64,000 bases of DNA from CAYRNR01 sp964425605 (GTDB lineage: Bacteria; Myxococcota_A; UBA796; UBA9615; CAYRNR01), in contig CAYRNR010000025.1 in assembly GCA_964425605.1 (NCBI GenBank), positions 1-64,000 on the forward strand, in the 5' to 3' direction. Shown here in pieces: positions 50,757 through 58,952 of the stretch. The notes beneath the pieces are model-generated. The model was not told the DNA's origin, did not search any database, and saw only the letters and a list, made by a program, of their open reading frames with translations. Position 1 is the first letter of the stretch. Each line of letters begins with the position of its first letter. The translations under genes and the position numbers were made by a program.

Positions 50757-52351
50757 GGGACCGGAACGGACCGGGGCGCGCGGGCCTGTTGCTGCGCGGA
50801 TTGGCGGTCGCGGCGCTGGTTCTGCTGATCGTCGAAGGGGGGCTGCGCCTGGTCTTCGGCAGCCCGTCCCCGTCGATACGGGTGACGATGGGGCTGGCGG
50901 ATCACGAATCGTTCCTCGTGCGGGACGGCGATCGGGTGCGCACCACCTACCAGGCGCCGGTGGTGGGCTCCTTCGCGGTCGATCCGGGCGGGCCCCGCGT
51001 CGCGGTACTGGGCGCCAGCAGTGTCCACGGAGGGACGCCGGGGAACGGCATCAGCGCGGACGACATGTGGCAGATGGAGTTCCCGGCGCTGCTGGAGCAG
51101 ATCACCGGCATACCCACCCTCAATCTGGGCCAGCCGGCCACCAGCTCGGGGTACCTGGTGAGCATCCTCGAGGAGCTGCTGGAGTACCCGGTCTCGGTGG
51201 TCGTGGTCTATGCGGGGCACTGCGAACTCGGGAACGCCTACTTCGAGAAGCGCTACCGCGGGCTCCGGGGGATCGCCATCCAGGGGCACCCGTGGCTGGA
51301 GCGCAGCCAGCTGTTCGTCCAGATGCGGCGGGTGCTCCAGGGCTCCGTACCGGCCACGGCAGCGACGGATTCGATCCCCGATCCACCCCTGTCGAGCCGC
51401 GAGGTCGAGACCATCGAGACCGAGTTCCGCGCCAACCTCGAACGGATCGTCGCCCTCGGTCGAGGAGCGGGGGTTCGCCTCGTGCTGGTCTCGCCGGCGT
51501 GCGATCTGACCTACCCGCCCGTGTTCAGCTCGGGGCCGCGCGGACAGGCCAACTACGAGCGATGGCAAGAGGGGATGTCCCTGCGAGCCACCCACCCGCA
51601 GCGCGCACGCAGCCTGCTGGAGGAGGCCCGAGACGCGTCCCTGCGGCCGGTGCGGGCCAGCACGCGGATCGAGGCGATCACCCGCGAGGTGGGCGAGCAA
51701 GAGGGCGTGAGGCTCGTCGTGGCTGGGCGGTCGCTCCCGCAGGACGACCACGGCTCGATCCCGGCTCCCTGGTTGTTCGCGGACGAGCTCCACTTCACCC
51801 TGGATGGCCACCGCGCCATGGCCGAGTTGCTCGCCCCGGTGATCGCCCAGGAGGCCGGACATGCCCGCCTACCCGGGCTCCCTCCGCCTCCGTTGCACGG
51901 GGAAGCCGTGAGAGGCGGAGGAGATCTGCGCGCGCCTGCGGACGCTGGACCACCCGGGCCCGTGGGTGTGACCGAAGATCCTTTGCTGGCTGCTGCCCGG
52001 GCCCCACGGGAGCTCGGCGGTACGCCCAACAACACCCACATGGAGTACGTCATCGGAGAGGAGGCCCTGAGGCGCGTCGCCTCCTTCGTGGCCGACCACC
52101 GGATCGAGGAGGGCGCCGCTGCCGAGTTGACCCGGGTGATGGAGCAGAGCGAGACGACGATCCTCGAGCTGGTGCGGCAGAAGGAGCGCGGCGAGCTCGA
52201 CGAGGCCACCTTCAGAGCCCGGCGGGATCTCGAGCAGGCGGCCCGGCGAGCGACGATCGACGAGATCCTGGGGTGGCAGCGGTCGGTGTCCCTTCACGAG
52301 CGCCTCCGCGGTTCCGCGGAGCCCGTCGAGGCCGGCTTGCAGTCGAACTAG
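50753..52351 (+). CDS. SGNH hydrolase with C-terminal helical extension
   Basis: A 532-residue protein from ATG 50753 (ATGA overlap, GGGAGGAATCC upstream). One signal-anchor helix (LAVAALVLLIVEGGLRL), then the SGNH domain: VAVLGASSVHGGTPG (GAS replaces GDS), LNLGQPATSSGYL, VVVVYAGHCELGN (the oxyanion residue differs from the usual GxND) and LFADELHFTLDGHRA with Asp and His. After about residue 365 a Pro/Gly linker leads to a helical, charged region (LTRVMEQSETTILELVRQK) predicted to form a coiled coil. Last gene of the plus-strand operon. Confidence 0.8.
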   Translation: MRDRNGPGRAGLLLRGLAVAALVLLIVEGGLRLVFGSPSPSIRVTMGLADHESFLVRDGDRVRTTYQAPVVGSFAVDPGGPRVAVLGASSVHGGTPGNGISADDMWQMEFPALLEQITGIPTLNLGQPATSSGYLVSILEELLEYPVSVVVVYAGHCELGNAYFEKRYRGLRGIAIQGHPWLERSQLFVQMRRVLQGSVPATAATDSIPDPPLSSREVETIETEFRANLERIVALGRGAGVRLVLVSPACDLTYPPVFSSGPRGQANYERWQEGMSLRATHPQRARSLLEEARDASLRPVRASTRIEAITREVGEQEGVRLVVAGRSLPQDDHGSIPAPWLFADELHFTLDGHRAMAELLAPVIAQEAGHARLPGLPPPPLHGEAVRGGGDLRAPADAGPPGPVGVTEDPLLAAARAPRELGGTPNNTHMEYVIGEEALRRVASFVADHRIEEGAAAELTRVMEQSETTILELVRQKERGELDEATFRARRDLEQAARRATIDEILGWQRSVSLHERLRGSAEPVEAGLQSN

Positions 52352-52355
52352 CGCC

Positions 52356-53036
52356 TCAGCCCGCGACGCGCTCGCACCGCACGAGATCCAGGTGCCACAC
52401 CAGCATCGGCTTGCCGTAGAAGCGGAAGCGCCCGGCGCGCTCGAAACCCCAGGACGTGAGCTGTCGCACGGCGCCGGCGTTGTCCTCCTCGGTGGTGATC
52501 TTCACGTGGGTGTGGCCCCGGGCGGCGAGCTCGTCGAACAGCACCTTGTTGATCAGCCCCGCGATCTTCTTGCCCCGCAGTCCCGGCTCGAACGAGCAGA
52601 ACATGGACTCGGCCCGCACCTCCGGGCCCTCGTCGGAGCTGCTGAGGGTGTGGTAGCGGAAGGTCTCGGCCAGGGGCAACGCGGCTGCGGGCCGCCGGAG
52701 AACCCCTCGCGCAGTGGCCGCGGCCAGGCCCGGGGCGTGGCGAACGAAGGTGTCGCGCATCATGCGGGGTCCGTCGGCCGTGCCGGCGATGAAGCCCCGC
52801 ACCCGCCCCTCCTCCACGTACACCCAGCCCAGGAAGTCCGGGTGGTCCACCAGCGCGGCGTAGATCCGACGCAGGAAGCGCGGGCCGAGCCGGGCCCACA
52901 ACGAGTGGCCCATCGCCGCCGTGTGCAGGCGCACCACGCCGGGCAGGTGGGCCCGATTCATGGGGTGGATACGCGCCCTCGCGTCGGGGTCGACCGGGAA
53001 CGGCGAGAGCCGCCGCGCGGCAGGGGCCTGGGCCAA
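52356..53036 (-). CDS. GNAT-family N-acetyltransferase
   Basis: A 226-residue protein; TTG 53036 is chosen because AGGGA lies six bases upstream and only two bases separate it from the crotonase stop. The fold follows the GNAT order: IHPMNRAHLPGVVRLH at strand 1/helix 1, FLGWVYVEEGRVRGFIAG at strands 2-4, SFEPGLRGKKIAGLI as the acetyl-CoA-binding motif A (x-x-G-x-x-(A/G)), VKITTEEDNAGAVRQLTSWG and FYGKPMLVWHLDL. The substrate could be an amine or hydroxyl on the product of the neighbouring polyketide synthase (inference). Confidence 0.82.
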   Translation of the reverse strand: MAQAPAARRLSPFPVDPDARARIHPMNRAHLPGVVRLHTAAMGHSLWARLGPRFLRRIYAALVDHPDFLGWVYVEEGRVRGFIAGTADGPRMMRDTFVRHAPGLAAATARGVLRRPAAALPLAETFRYHTLSSSDEGPEVRAESMFCSFEPGLRGKKIAGLINKVLFDELAARGHTHVKITTEEDNAGAVRQLTSWGFERAGRFRFYGKPMLVWHLDLVRCERVAG

Positions 53037-53038
53037 GG

Positions 53039-53809
53039 TCAGTCCCTCTCGCGGGGAACGTCCCGTTCGTGGGCGCGGCGGATCCCCTCGAGGAAGGTCT
53101 CGGACTGGATGGCGCGGTGCTGGGCGGCGAGGAAGTTGCCGATGAAGTCCTCGTACGAGGTCTCGAAGGACTCGTCGAACAGCCGCCGCGTGAGCTGCAC
53201 GGCCACGGGATCGATGTCCCCGAACTCGGCCAGGGCGGCCTCCACCGCGCCGTCGAGCTCGCCCACGGCGCAGGTGTGATCCACCAGGCCGATGCGCAGG
53301 GCCTCGGCGGCCTGGAGCTTGCGACCCGTCAGGGCCAGGCGGCGCGCGCGGCCCAGGCCGACGAACTTGGCCAGCCGGAAGGTGCCCATGCCCGGCAGGA
53401 ACCCGTCGCGCACCTCGTGCAGGGTGAAGAACGCCCGGTCCGTGGCCACCCGAACGTCGCAGGTCAGGGCCAGCTGCAGCCCGCCTCCGGCGCATTCGCC
53501 GTCGATGGCGGCCACGGTGACCTTGGGCAACCGCTCGATGGTGCGGCAGACCCGCTCCCAGCGGCTGAAGCCGTGGACGTTGGGCTTGTCGTCCGCGGGG
53601 AAGCCGCGCAGGTCGATGCCGCAGCTGAACTGATCGTTGGCGCCGCGGAAGAGCACCACGGGATCGTCGTTGTCGTCCTCGAGGTACTCGCAGACCTCGC
53701 GCAGGTCGTCGACCATCTGTACGTCGATGGCGTTGCCGTCGTCGGGCCGGTCGAGGGTGATGGTGGTGATGCCGTCGGCGCTCGACAGCTGCAGCGTCTG
53801 GGGGTTCAT
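53039..53809 (-). CDS. Enoyl-CoA hydratase/isomerase (crotonase), DpgB/DpgD-like by context
   Basis: A 256-residue protein. Crotonase landmarks: TLDRPDDGNAIDVQMVDDL, FSCGIDLRGF and AIDGECAGGGLQLALTCDVR (the two oxyanion-hole segments), then FTLHEVRDGFLPGMGTFRLA and the helix LGRARRLALTGRKLQAAEAL. In 3,5-dihydroxyphenylacetyl-CoA biosynthesis the crotonases DpgB and DpgD assist the type III synthase DpgA; here a single crotonase lies 22 bp downstream of such a synthase. The presence of only one means the pathway is not the standard DpgABD set, or that this enzyme combines the roles. Confidence 0.85.
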   Translation of the reverse strand: MNPQTLQLSSADGITTITLDRPDDGNAIDVQMVDDLREVCEYLEDDNDDPVVLFRGANDQFSCGIDLRGFPADDKPNVHGFSRWERVCRTIERLPKVTVAAIDGECAGGGLQLALTCDVRVATDRAFFTLHEVRDGFLPGMGTFRLAKFVGLGRARRLALTGRKLQAAEALRIGLVDHTCAVGELDGAVEAALAEFGDIDPVAVQLTRRLFDESFETSYEDFIGNFLAAQHRAIQSETFLEGIRRAHERDVPRERD

Positions 53810-53831
53810 GGACGTCCTCCGGCCCGAGGGG

Positions 53832-54896
53832 TTACCAGCGGATCAGGCCAGTCTCGATGGAGATCCCCGGGCCCATGGCGATGGTCACGCCCCAGTCCCC
53901 GGCGTGGACCACGTCCTCGTGCTTGAGCTCCTGGTACGAGAACAGGAACGCCCCCGAGGACAGGTTGCCGTAGTCCCGAAGGATGGACTTGGTGTGGCGC
54001 ACGTCGTGTTCGGTCAGGCCCAGGTTGTACTTGATGGAGTCGATGACCTTCTTGCCGCCGGAGTGGACCACCCAGTGGCTGATGTCGCGCTTCTTCAGCC
54101 CGTGGTCCTTCAGCAGCTTGCCCACCGGCGTGTTGATGGTCTCGCCGATGAGGTAGGGGATGTCGCGGCCCAGGTAGAAGTTGAACTTGCCGTTTTCGAA
54201 GTCGAAGCGCATCTCGCTCATGGCGTGCGCGACCATGATCGACTCGAAGCCCATCACCTGGGGCCCCTCGGCCGCGGTCAGATCCTCGTCGGCCACCAGC
54301 AGCACGGCGGCCGCGCCGTCGCCGAACAGGGAGTTGACCACGCCGGTGCGCACCGTCATGTCGAACACGTAGGCCGCCGAGCACACCTCGCAGGTCAGCA
54401 GCAGGGCCGGCCGGCCAGGGTTGGCCGCGGCGAACTGGGTGGCGGCCATCAGCCCGTTCATGCCGCCGTTGCAGCCCATGCCCACCAGGTCGATCCGGTG
54501 GACGTTGTCGCGCATGCCCGAGTCCCGCGCCACCATCGCGGACAGGCCGGGGCAGAGGAACCCGGTGGAGGTGACCACCGCGAAGAAGTCGATCTGGTCG
54601 GCGCTGTACGGGCTGTCCTTCAAGCAGCGCTCGACGGCCTCGCAGCCGATGGTCAGCGAGGTGTCGGTGTGCTTGGCCAGCAACTCCTCACCGCTCTCGT
54701 CGGGCATCGAGCCGTCGGGCAGCGGGTCGGGCAGGACCAGGTGACGGGTCTGGATGTGGGAGTTGGTGAAGAACCGCGAGATGAGCTTCACCTCGCACTG
54801 GAACAGGTCCAGCACCTCCTGCTGCGTGTAGCGGCGCGGTGGGTTCGAGGTCCCCACCGACACCATCCTCGGGGCGAGCGGGCGCGGCGCGGTCAT
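53832..54896 (-). CDS. Type III polyketide synthase, DpgA-like
   Basis: A 354-residue protein from ATG 54896 behind AAGGAAG. The chalcone-synthase fold's triad is visible: Cys142 in VGMGCNGGMNG, His278 in WVVHSGGKK and Asn311 in YGNLSSG. SNPPRRYTQQEVLDLF near the N-terminus and CSAAYVFDMTVRTGVVNSLF are close to the pattern I know from DpgA, which condenses four malonyl-CoA into 3,5-dihydroxyphenylacetyl-CoA; alkylresorcinol synthases are the alternative. A crotonase and a GNAT follow in the same operon. No DpgC oxygenase or NRPS is present in the window. Confidence 0.85.
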   Translation of the reverse strand: MTAPRPLAPRMVSVGTSNPPRRYTQQEVLDLFQCEVKLISRFFTNSHIQTRHLVLPDPLPDGSMPDESGEELLAKHTDTSLTIGCEAVERCLKDSPYSADQIDFFAVVTSTGFLCPGLSAMVARDSGMRDNVHRIDLVGMGCNGGMNGLMAATQFAAANPGRPALLLTCEVCSAAYVFDMTVRTGVVNSLFGDGAAAVLLVADEDLTAAEGPQVMGFESIMVAHAMSEMRFDFENGKFNFYLGRDIPYLIGETINTPVGKLLKDHGLKKRDISHWVVHSGGKKVIDSIKYNLGLTEHDVRHTKSILRDYGNLSSGAFLFSYQELKHEDVVHAGDWGVTIAMGPGISIETGLIRW

Positions 54897-54923
54897 AGAT
54901 CTTCCTTCCGCCGGAGCCGACGC

Positions 54924-54932
54924 ATTATAGCA
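54924..54932 (-). promoter_or_regulatory. Extended -10 (TGCTATAAT) of the polyketide synthase operon
   Basis: Minus-strand TGC followed by the perfect consensus TATAAT, 28 bases before the ATG at 54896. This is the best -10 element in the window, suggesting strong basal expression of the synthase, crotonase and GNAT genes. Confidence 0.55.
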
Positions 54933-54976
54933 TCGGCGATCCGGCATCCCGGTCGAAAGCCAGCGATTTCGATGGC

Positions 54977-55005
54977 TTGACATCGTTCATGGTGGCCTCT
55001 ACGTT
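54977..55005 (+). promoter_or_regulatory. Promoter TTGACA-N17-TACGTT of the PP-loop gene
   Basis: TTGACA (54977-54982), a 17-bp spacer and TACGTT (55000-55005), 25 bases before ATG 55031. It repeats exactly the hexamers and spacing found at 28820-28848. It also excludes the TTG at 54977 as a start codon, since that triplet is part of the -35. Confidence 0.6.
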
Positions 55006-55030
55006 GCCGGGGGAGGACGAGAGGAACCCC

Positions 55031-55801
55031 ATGGCGGACCGGCAACCCGGCAGTAACGACCAGAGGATGGCGTTGCTGTTCTCCGGTGGCCTGGACACGA
55101 CCCTGGAGGTGGTGGAGCGCCTCAAGGAGTACGACGCGGTCGATCTGCTGACCTTCGACAACGGGTACTGCATCAACATGAGAGGCGCCCGCCGCCGCGT
55201 CCGCGAGCTGCGGGATCTGCTCGGGCCCCATCGTATCCTCCACGTGGAGATCAGCACCGTGGAGCTGATCCAGATCCTGTTGATGGACGCGGACCAGCTG
55301 TGGCGGGAGTACCGCTCGCCGTTGATCTTCGACATGGCGTGCAAGATGTCCTCGGTCACCGAGCTCATCCTGTACGCGCGCACCCACGGCATCACCGACC
55401 TCAGCGACGGCGCGGCCCTCGAGCAGACCGAGATCTTCTTGCAGCACCGGGACTTCTCCGAGCATGTCAAACCCTACGTGGAAGACTACGGCCTGGTGTT
55501 CCGCGAGGCCATCCAGTACGAGTGGAGCCGCGAGAAGAAGCAGCGGCTGGTCGAGCAGTACGGCCTCAGCGCGGGACTGCCGATGCTGGAGAAGGTGTCC
55601 ATCGGCAGCCACCTGGCCCACCAGCCGTTCTGCCTGCGCGGGATCATGACCTTCTTCTTCACCTCCCCCGTTCGCAAGTTCCGCCCCATCCAGCGCTTCG
55701 CCCTGCCCATGGACCGGGCCATCGCTCTGTGGACACGGCTGCTGCCCCAGGCTCGAGAGTACCTGGACGCGAAGCTGGCAGCGGCGGGTTGCGAACCCTG
55801 A
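55031..55801 (+). CDS. PP-loop ATP pyrophosphatase-type protein
   Basis: A 256-residue protein from ATG 55031 behind GAGAGGAA. MALLFSGGLDTTLE (Ser18-Gly-Gly-Leu-Asp-Thr-Thr) is the PP-loop, closest in pattern to argininosuccinate synthase/QueC-type N-type ATP pyrophosphatases. LLTFDNGYCINMRGARRRV and LSDGAALEQTEIF follow; one Cys (FDMACKM) lies mid-protein. The length is shorter than argininosuccinate synthase (about 400), so this is a specialised relative. It is divergent from the polyketide synthase operon and paralogous to the protein at 9.9-10.8 kb. Probable role: ATP-dependent activation of a carboxylate or carbonyl. Confidence 0.8.
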   Translation: MADRQPGSNDQRMALLFSGGLDTTLEVVERLKEYDAVDLLTFDNGYCINMRGARRRVRELRDLLGPHRILHVEISTVELIQILLMDADQLWREYRSPLIFDMACKMSSVTELILYARTHGITDLSDGAALEQTEIFLQHRDFSEHVKPYVEDYGLVFREAIQYEWSREKKQRLVEQYGLSAGLPMLEKVSIGSHLAHQPFCLRGIMTFFFTSPVRKFRPIQRFALPMDRAIALWTRLLPQAREYLDAKLAAAGCEP

Positions 55802-55807
55802 GAGGGC

Positions 55808-56173
55808 TCAGGGGCTGGCGGGGGGCGCGGACAGGTCGAGGGCCTTCAACCAGACGATCAGCTCGTCCGAGGCGCCGGCGGCCTTCAGGGCCTCGGCATC
55901 CTCGTCGGTCAACGGCGTGGCCAGGAGGTGTCCGGCCTGCTGACCGTCGGAGATCTTGGCGCGGATCTGCTCCTCGTTCAGGCCGATCTCGACCCACTCG
56001 GACACGTGCACACGCAGGGGTTTGGCAGGCTCGGGGGTGGGCTCCTCCGGGCCGGGCTTCGTCGGCGCGGTGTCCACGTGCGGGTCGACGGACTCCGTCG
56101 GAGCGGCGCCCTTGCACGCGGGGAGCAGCAGGGCCAGGGCCAGCAACGGGAAAGCGAGGTGCGGGGTCTTCAT
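55808..56173 (-). CDS. Small lipoprotein, unknown function
   Basis: A 121-residue protein from ATG 56173. The leader FPLLALALLLPAC is a good lipobox ending at Cys20. A Pro/Thr/Glu-rich linker (PGPEEPTPEPAKP) is followed by a 65-residue domain with LNEEQIRAKISDGQQAGHLL and LTDEDAEALKAAGASDELIVWL, helical and reminiscent of SHOCT- or UBA-like mini-domains, though I cannot assign it. It is convergent with the PP-loop gene (6-bp gap). Confidence 0.75.
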   Translation of the reverse strand: MKTPHLAFPLLALALLLPACKGAAPTESVDPHVDTAPTKPGPEEPTPEPAKPLRVHVSEWVEIGLNEEQIRAKISDGQQAGHLLATPLTDEDAEALKAAGASDELIVWLKALDLSAPPASP

Positions 56174-56301
56174 CTTCGGTCTCCTCGACGCCCCCTACGT
56201 CGTGCGTCGGGATGGTACCCACGGGTTCGGAAGGCGGTCAAGACAGCGCGCCGCGGTGCGCGCGCCTTGTGCGCGGGCGCGGACGGGGCAATAGTAGGCC
56301 C

Positions 56302-57525
56302 ATGCAAGGACACCTCATCGAACGCCTGTGTGCCTGGCCGGCCCTGGTCCTGCTCGGGCTGATGCCGGGCTGCGGTGGTCAGGCCCTGGATCAGGACGCG
56401 GCCAAGGTGGCGCTGGTCGAGGCGCAGGCCACCCAGCGACAGGACTCCCGCCACGATCTCCCCGTCCTGCCCCTGGACACCCACGTCCCCCTCGCGGAGA
56501 TCGCCGGGGAGGGGTGCGCGGCCCACGAGAGCCTGACCATCCTGCTGGACGGCGAGCGGGTCCTGGATCCGCTGTACCAGAGCCAGGGCGGGCAGCCGGC
56601 GGTGGTGCTCGGGTTGACCGAGGCCGACGGCGTCAGCGGGGTGCTCGTCGAGGATCTCGGGGACTACGCTCCGGCCATGAACCACAACCTCGAGGCGTGG
56701 CTGAACCGATGGCGCATCGAGGAGGCCACCTACCCGCGCCGTGCGTTGGTGGTCTCCCATCCCCACACGGTGGGCCGGATGATCCTGCCGGGCAAGATCC
56801 CCCGGCGCGCCGAGGAGGGGCCGGCGGTGATCGACGAGACGTTGAGGCGTTTGGGCGAGGCCTCCCTGAGCAGCGCCAACCTCGACGACCTGTGCGCGGT
56901 GGCGCGCCGGGACAGCAACTGGCCCGTTGCGCCGGTGTGCGATCACCCCCACCACGCCCTCGAGCCGGGCCTCGAACCGCTGGTGTGGGGCGACGGGACC
57001 CTCTCCAGCCGGGTCTTCCTCTACACCTACGCCATCGCCCCGGTGGAGGTGGACGAGGTGCCGTTCGCGCCCCAGGAGACGGTGCTGGTCGTGGCGGCGC
57101 CCCCGGGCTACCTGGTGTACAGCGTGTGCTCGCACCTGCCCCTGGACCACTCCGAACAGGCCCCGGCGCCGTTCCATGTGGCGTACCGGATCAAGGCGTT
57201 GATGGACGCCGGCGAGCTGGAGCCGGGGCCCATCCATACGGTGATCACCGGAACGTGCGGGGTGATGCGGACCTTCGACAAGACCGGCGGGATCACCGAG
57301 CAAGGTGTGTTCGATGGAGAGGGCTTCGCGGCCCGGGCGGCGAAGATGCGCGACGACCTGGGCCTCCAGCGGCTGTTCCTGAGCCACTGCGGCCTCAACC
57401 GCGCGTTCCAGCATTCGCTGGAGCCGCTCCACGCGGCGTTCGGGGACGACGCGCGGCTGGCCTATCCCGGGGCGTGCATCCCCCTGTCCCCGCCCGTCGT
57501 TGCGGCAGAGGCGGGCTCCCCCTGA
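56302..57525 (+). CDS. Lipoprotein with a degenerate metallo-beta-lactamase-like fold
   Basis: A 407-residue protein from ATG 56302. The leader ALVLLGLMPGC suggests lipidation. The body lines up by motif order with MBL-fold proteins of the 7,8-dihydropterin-6-methyl-RFAP synthase type: LTILLDGERVLDPLY, VEDLGDYAPAMNHNLEAWL, ALVVSHPHTVGR at the HxHxDH position, ETVLVVAAPPGYLVYSVCSH, IHTVITGTCGV and LQRLFLSHCG. The metal motif keeps only one or two His, so hydrolysis is doubtful. Family assignment rests on pattern order and is uncertain. Confidence 0.6.
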   Translation: MQGHLIERLCAWPALVLLGLMPGCGGQALDQDAAKVALVEAQATQRQDSRHDLPVLPLDTHVPLAEIAGEGCAAHESLTILLDGERVLDPLYQSQGGQPAVVLGLTEADGVSGVLVEDLGDYAPAMNHNLEAWLNRWRIEEATYPRRALVVSHPHTVGRMILPGKIPRRAEEGPAVIDETLRRLGEASLSSANLDDLCAVARRDSNWPVAPVCDHPHHALEPGLEPLVWGDGTLSSRVFLYTYAIAPVEVDEVPFAPQETVLVVAAPPGYLVYSVCSHLPLDHSEQAPAPFHVAYRIKALMDAGELEPGPIHTVITGTCGVMRTFDKTGGITEQGVFDGEGFAARAAKMRDDLGLQRLFLSHCGLNRAFQHSLEPLHAAFGDDARLAYPGACIPLSPPVVAAEAGSP

Positions 57526-57531
57526 ACTGAT

Positions 57532-57692
57532 AGGGCTCGTGACAAAACAACTCCACGTTTCTGGACGCCGATCCATCCCGCCTGGCTGCGCCGTTCATCG
57601 GTCGCAATGGGGAGACATTGCTCCCTCTTCTCGACTTGCCAGCCGGGCGCCTCGACGCCCAGAATTCGCGTACTTGTTCTGTCACGAACCCT
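57532..57692. mobile_element. MITE-like element, 161 bp, with 19-bp terminal inverted repeats
   Basis: The left end AGGGCTCGTGACAAAACAA (57532-57550) and the right end TTGTTCTGTCACGAACCCT (57674-57692) are inverted repeats with two mismatches. The 123-bp core has no gene. A possible TA duplication flanks the ends but is too short to be sure. Size and structure fit a non-autonomous miniature transposable element or an IS remnant; no transposase is in the window. It sits six bases after the preceding stop and 36 bases before the aminotransferase start, so its right end may influence that gene's transcription. Confidence 0.7.
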
Positions 57693-57698
57693 TAGGAT

Positions 57699-57713
57699 GG
57701 TAGCGCTGCTACC
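57699..57713. promoter_or_regulatory. Palindrome upstream of the aminotransferase
   Basis: GGTAGC GCT GCTACC is a perfect 6-bp inverted repeat with a 3-base centre, 16 bases before ATG 57729. It could be an operator or an mRNA 5' hairpin next to the GAGGGA ribosome site. Confidence 0.35.
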
Positions 57714-57728
57714 CGAGGGAATCGATCC

Positions 57729-58952
57729 ATGTCCGTAGCGAGGTTCCGACCCTCCTTGACCCTGCGCGAGGCCGCCCACTTCGTCGGCGCCGGCCTGCCG
57801 GGCAAACCGACCCTGACGCGGGAGTTCGAGAGGGCGTTCGGCCGCGAGGTGCTGGGCAACCGCACGGTGATCCTGGCGCCCTCCGGCCGCATCGCCCTGT
57901 ACTGGATCCTCGCCGCCATGGACATGGCGCCCGGCGACGAGGTGATCACTCAGGCGTTCAACTTCACCGCCGTGCCCGCGGCCATCGAGGCGGCCGGCGC
58001 GAAGCCGGTGTTCGTGGACGTGGCCAGGGACGGCTTCGGCCCGGATGTCGAGCAGCTGGCGCGTGTGGTGGGGCCGCGCACACGAGCGGTGCTGATCACG
58101 CACCTGTACGGCAACCCTGCCGATCTCGGCGGCGTGAGCGCCGTGTGCGAGGACCAGGGGATTCCGCTGATCGAGGACTGCGCCCAGGCGGTGGGGGCGA
58201 CCTACGAGGGCCGCGCCGTGGGCACGTTCGGGCTGGCGACCTACTTCACCTTCGGCCCCACCAAGAACTTCACCTTGCTCGGCGGCGGGGCCGTGGCCAC
58301 CGCGGATCCCGATCTGGGTCAGCGGATGGCCGAGCTGGCTCGACAGCACCGCCGCGTGGGGGTGCGCAGCGCCCTGGGTCTGGCCGCCAAGGCCGCGGTC
58401 ATCGCGGTGGCCACGAGCCCTGTGCCGTTCGAGGTCGCCACGTTCCCGGCGATCCGGTTGCTCAGCGCCGGTGGCGGGGACCCGGTCCACAAGGTGATGG
58501 CCGAACCCGACAGCCCGCTTCGGGGCGTCGAGAACTACCGCTCACCGTCCGGCGCGATGGCCGCGGTGGGCCTTGCCCAGCTCAAGAGCTACGAGGAGCT
58601 CAACCGGGCGCGGGAGCGCAGCGGATGGGACCTCTACCAGCGCCTGCGCGGCGCGGACGGCATCACCGTCCCCCTGTCGCGCGACGGCAACATCTTCCTG
58701 AGCTTCCCGGTACTGCACCCCCGTCGCAAGGAGTTCGCCGCGGCGCTGCGGCGGCGCGGCGTGGACACGGACCTGGGGTTCATGTGCGACTGCGCGTCCC
58801 ACCCCATGTTCCCCGGCTCCTCGGCCGAATGCCCCGAGGCGCGAAGGGCCGCGGCCGAGATCGTTCACCTGCCGGTCCACCCCTACCTGTCCGAACGGGG
58901 CCGCGACCGCATCGTCGATGCCGTGGTGGAGGCCGCCGGGGTTGGGGGCTGA
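57729..58952 (+). CDS. DegT/DnrJ/EryC1/StrS-family PLP aminotransferase
   Basis: A 407-residue protein. Fold-type I sugar aminotransferase landmarks: LAPSGRIALYWILAA, GDEVITQAFNFTAVPAAIEA, FVDVARDGF, LITHLYGNPADL, LIEDCAQAVGATY (the Asp that contacts the PLP nitrogen), and YFTFGPTKNFTLLGGG with Lys179 as the PLP-binding lysine. The family installs amino groups on nucleotide sugars for antibiotic or envelope glycans. It is preceded by a MITE-like element and followed closely by a pseudo-lipase gene. Confidence 0.9.
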   Translation: MSVARFRPSLTLREAAHFVGAGLPGKPTLTREFERAFGREVLGNRTVILAPSGRIALYWILAAMDMAPGDEVITQAFNFTAVPAAIEAAGAKPVFVDVARDGFGPDVEQLARVVGPRTRAVLITHLYGNPADLGGVSAVCEDQGIPLIEDCAQAVGATYEGRAVGTFGLATYFTFGPTKNFTLLGGGAVATADPDLGQRMAELARQHRRVGVRSALGLAAKAAVIAVATSPVPFEVATFPAIRLLSAGGGDPVHKVMAEPDSPLRGVENYRSPSGAMAAVGLAQLKSYEELNRARERSGWDLYQRLRGADGITVPLSRDGNIFLSFPVLHPRRKEFAAALRRRGVDTDLGFMCDCASHPMFPGSSAECPEARRAAAEIVHLPVHPYLSERGRDRIVDAVVEAAGVGG

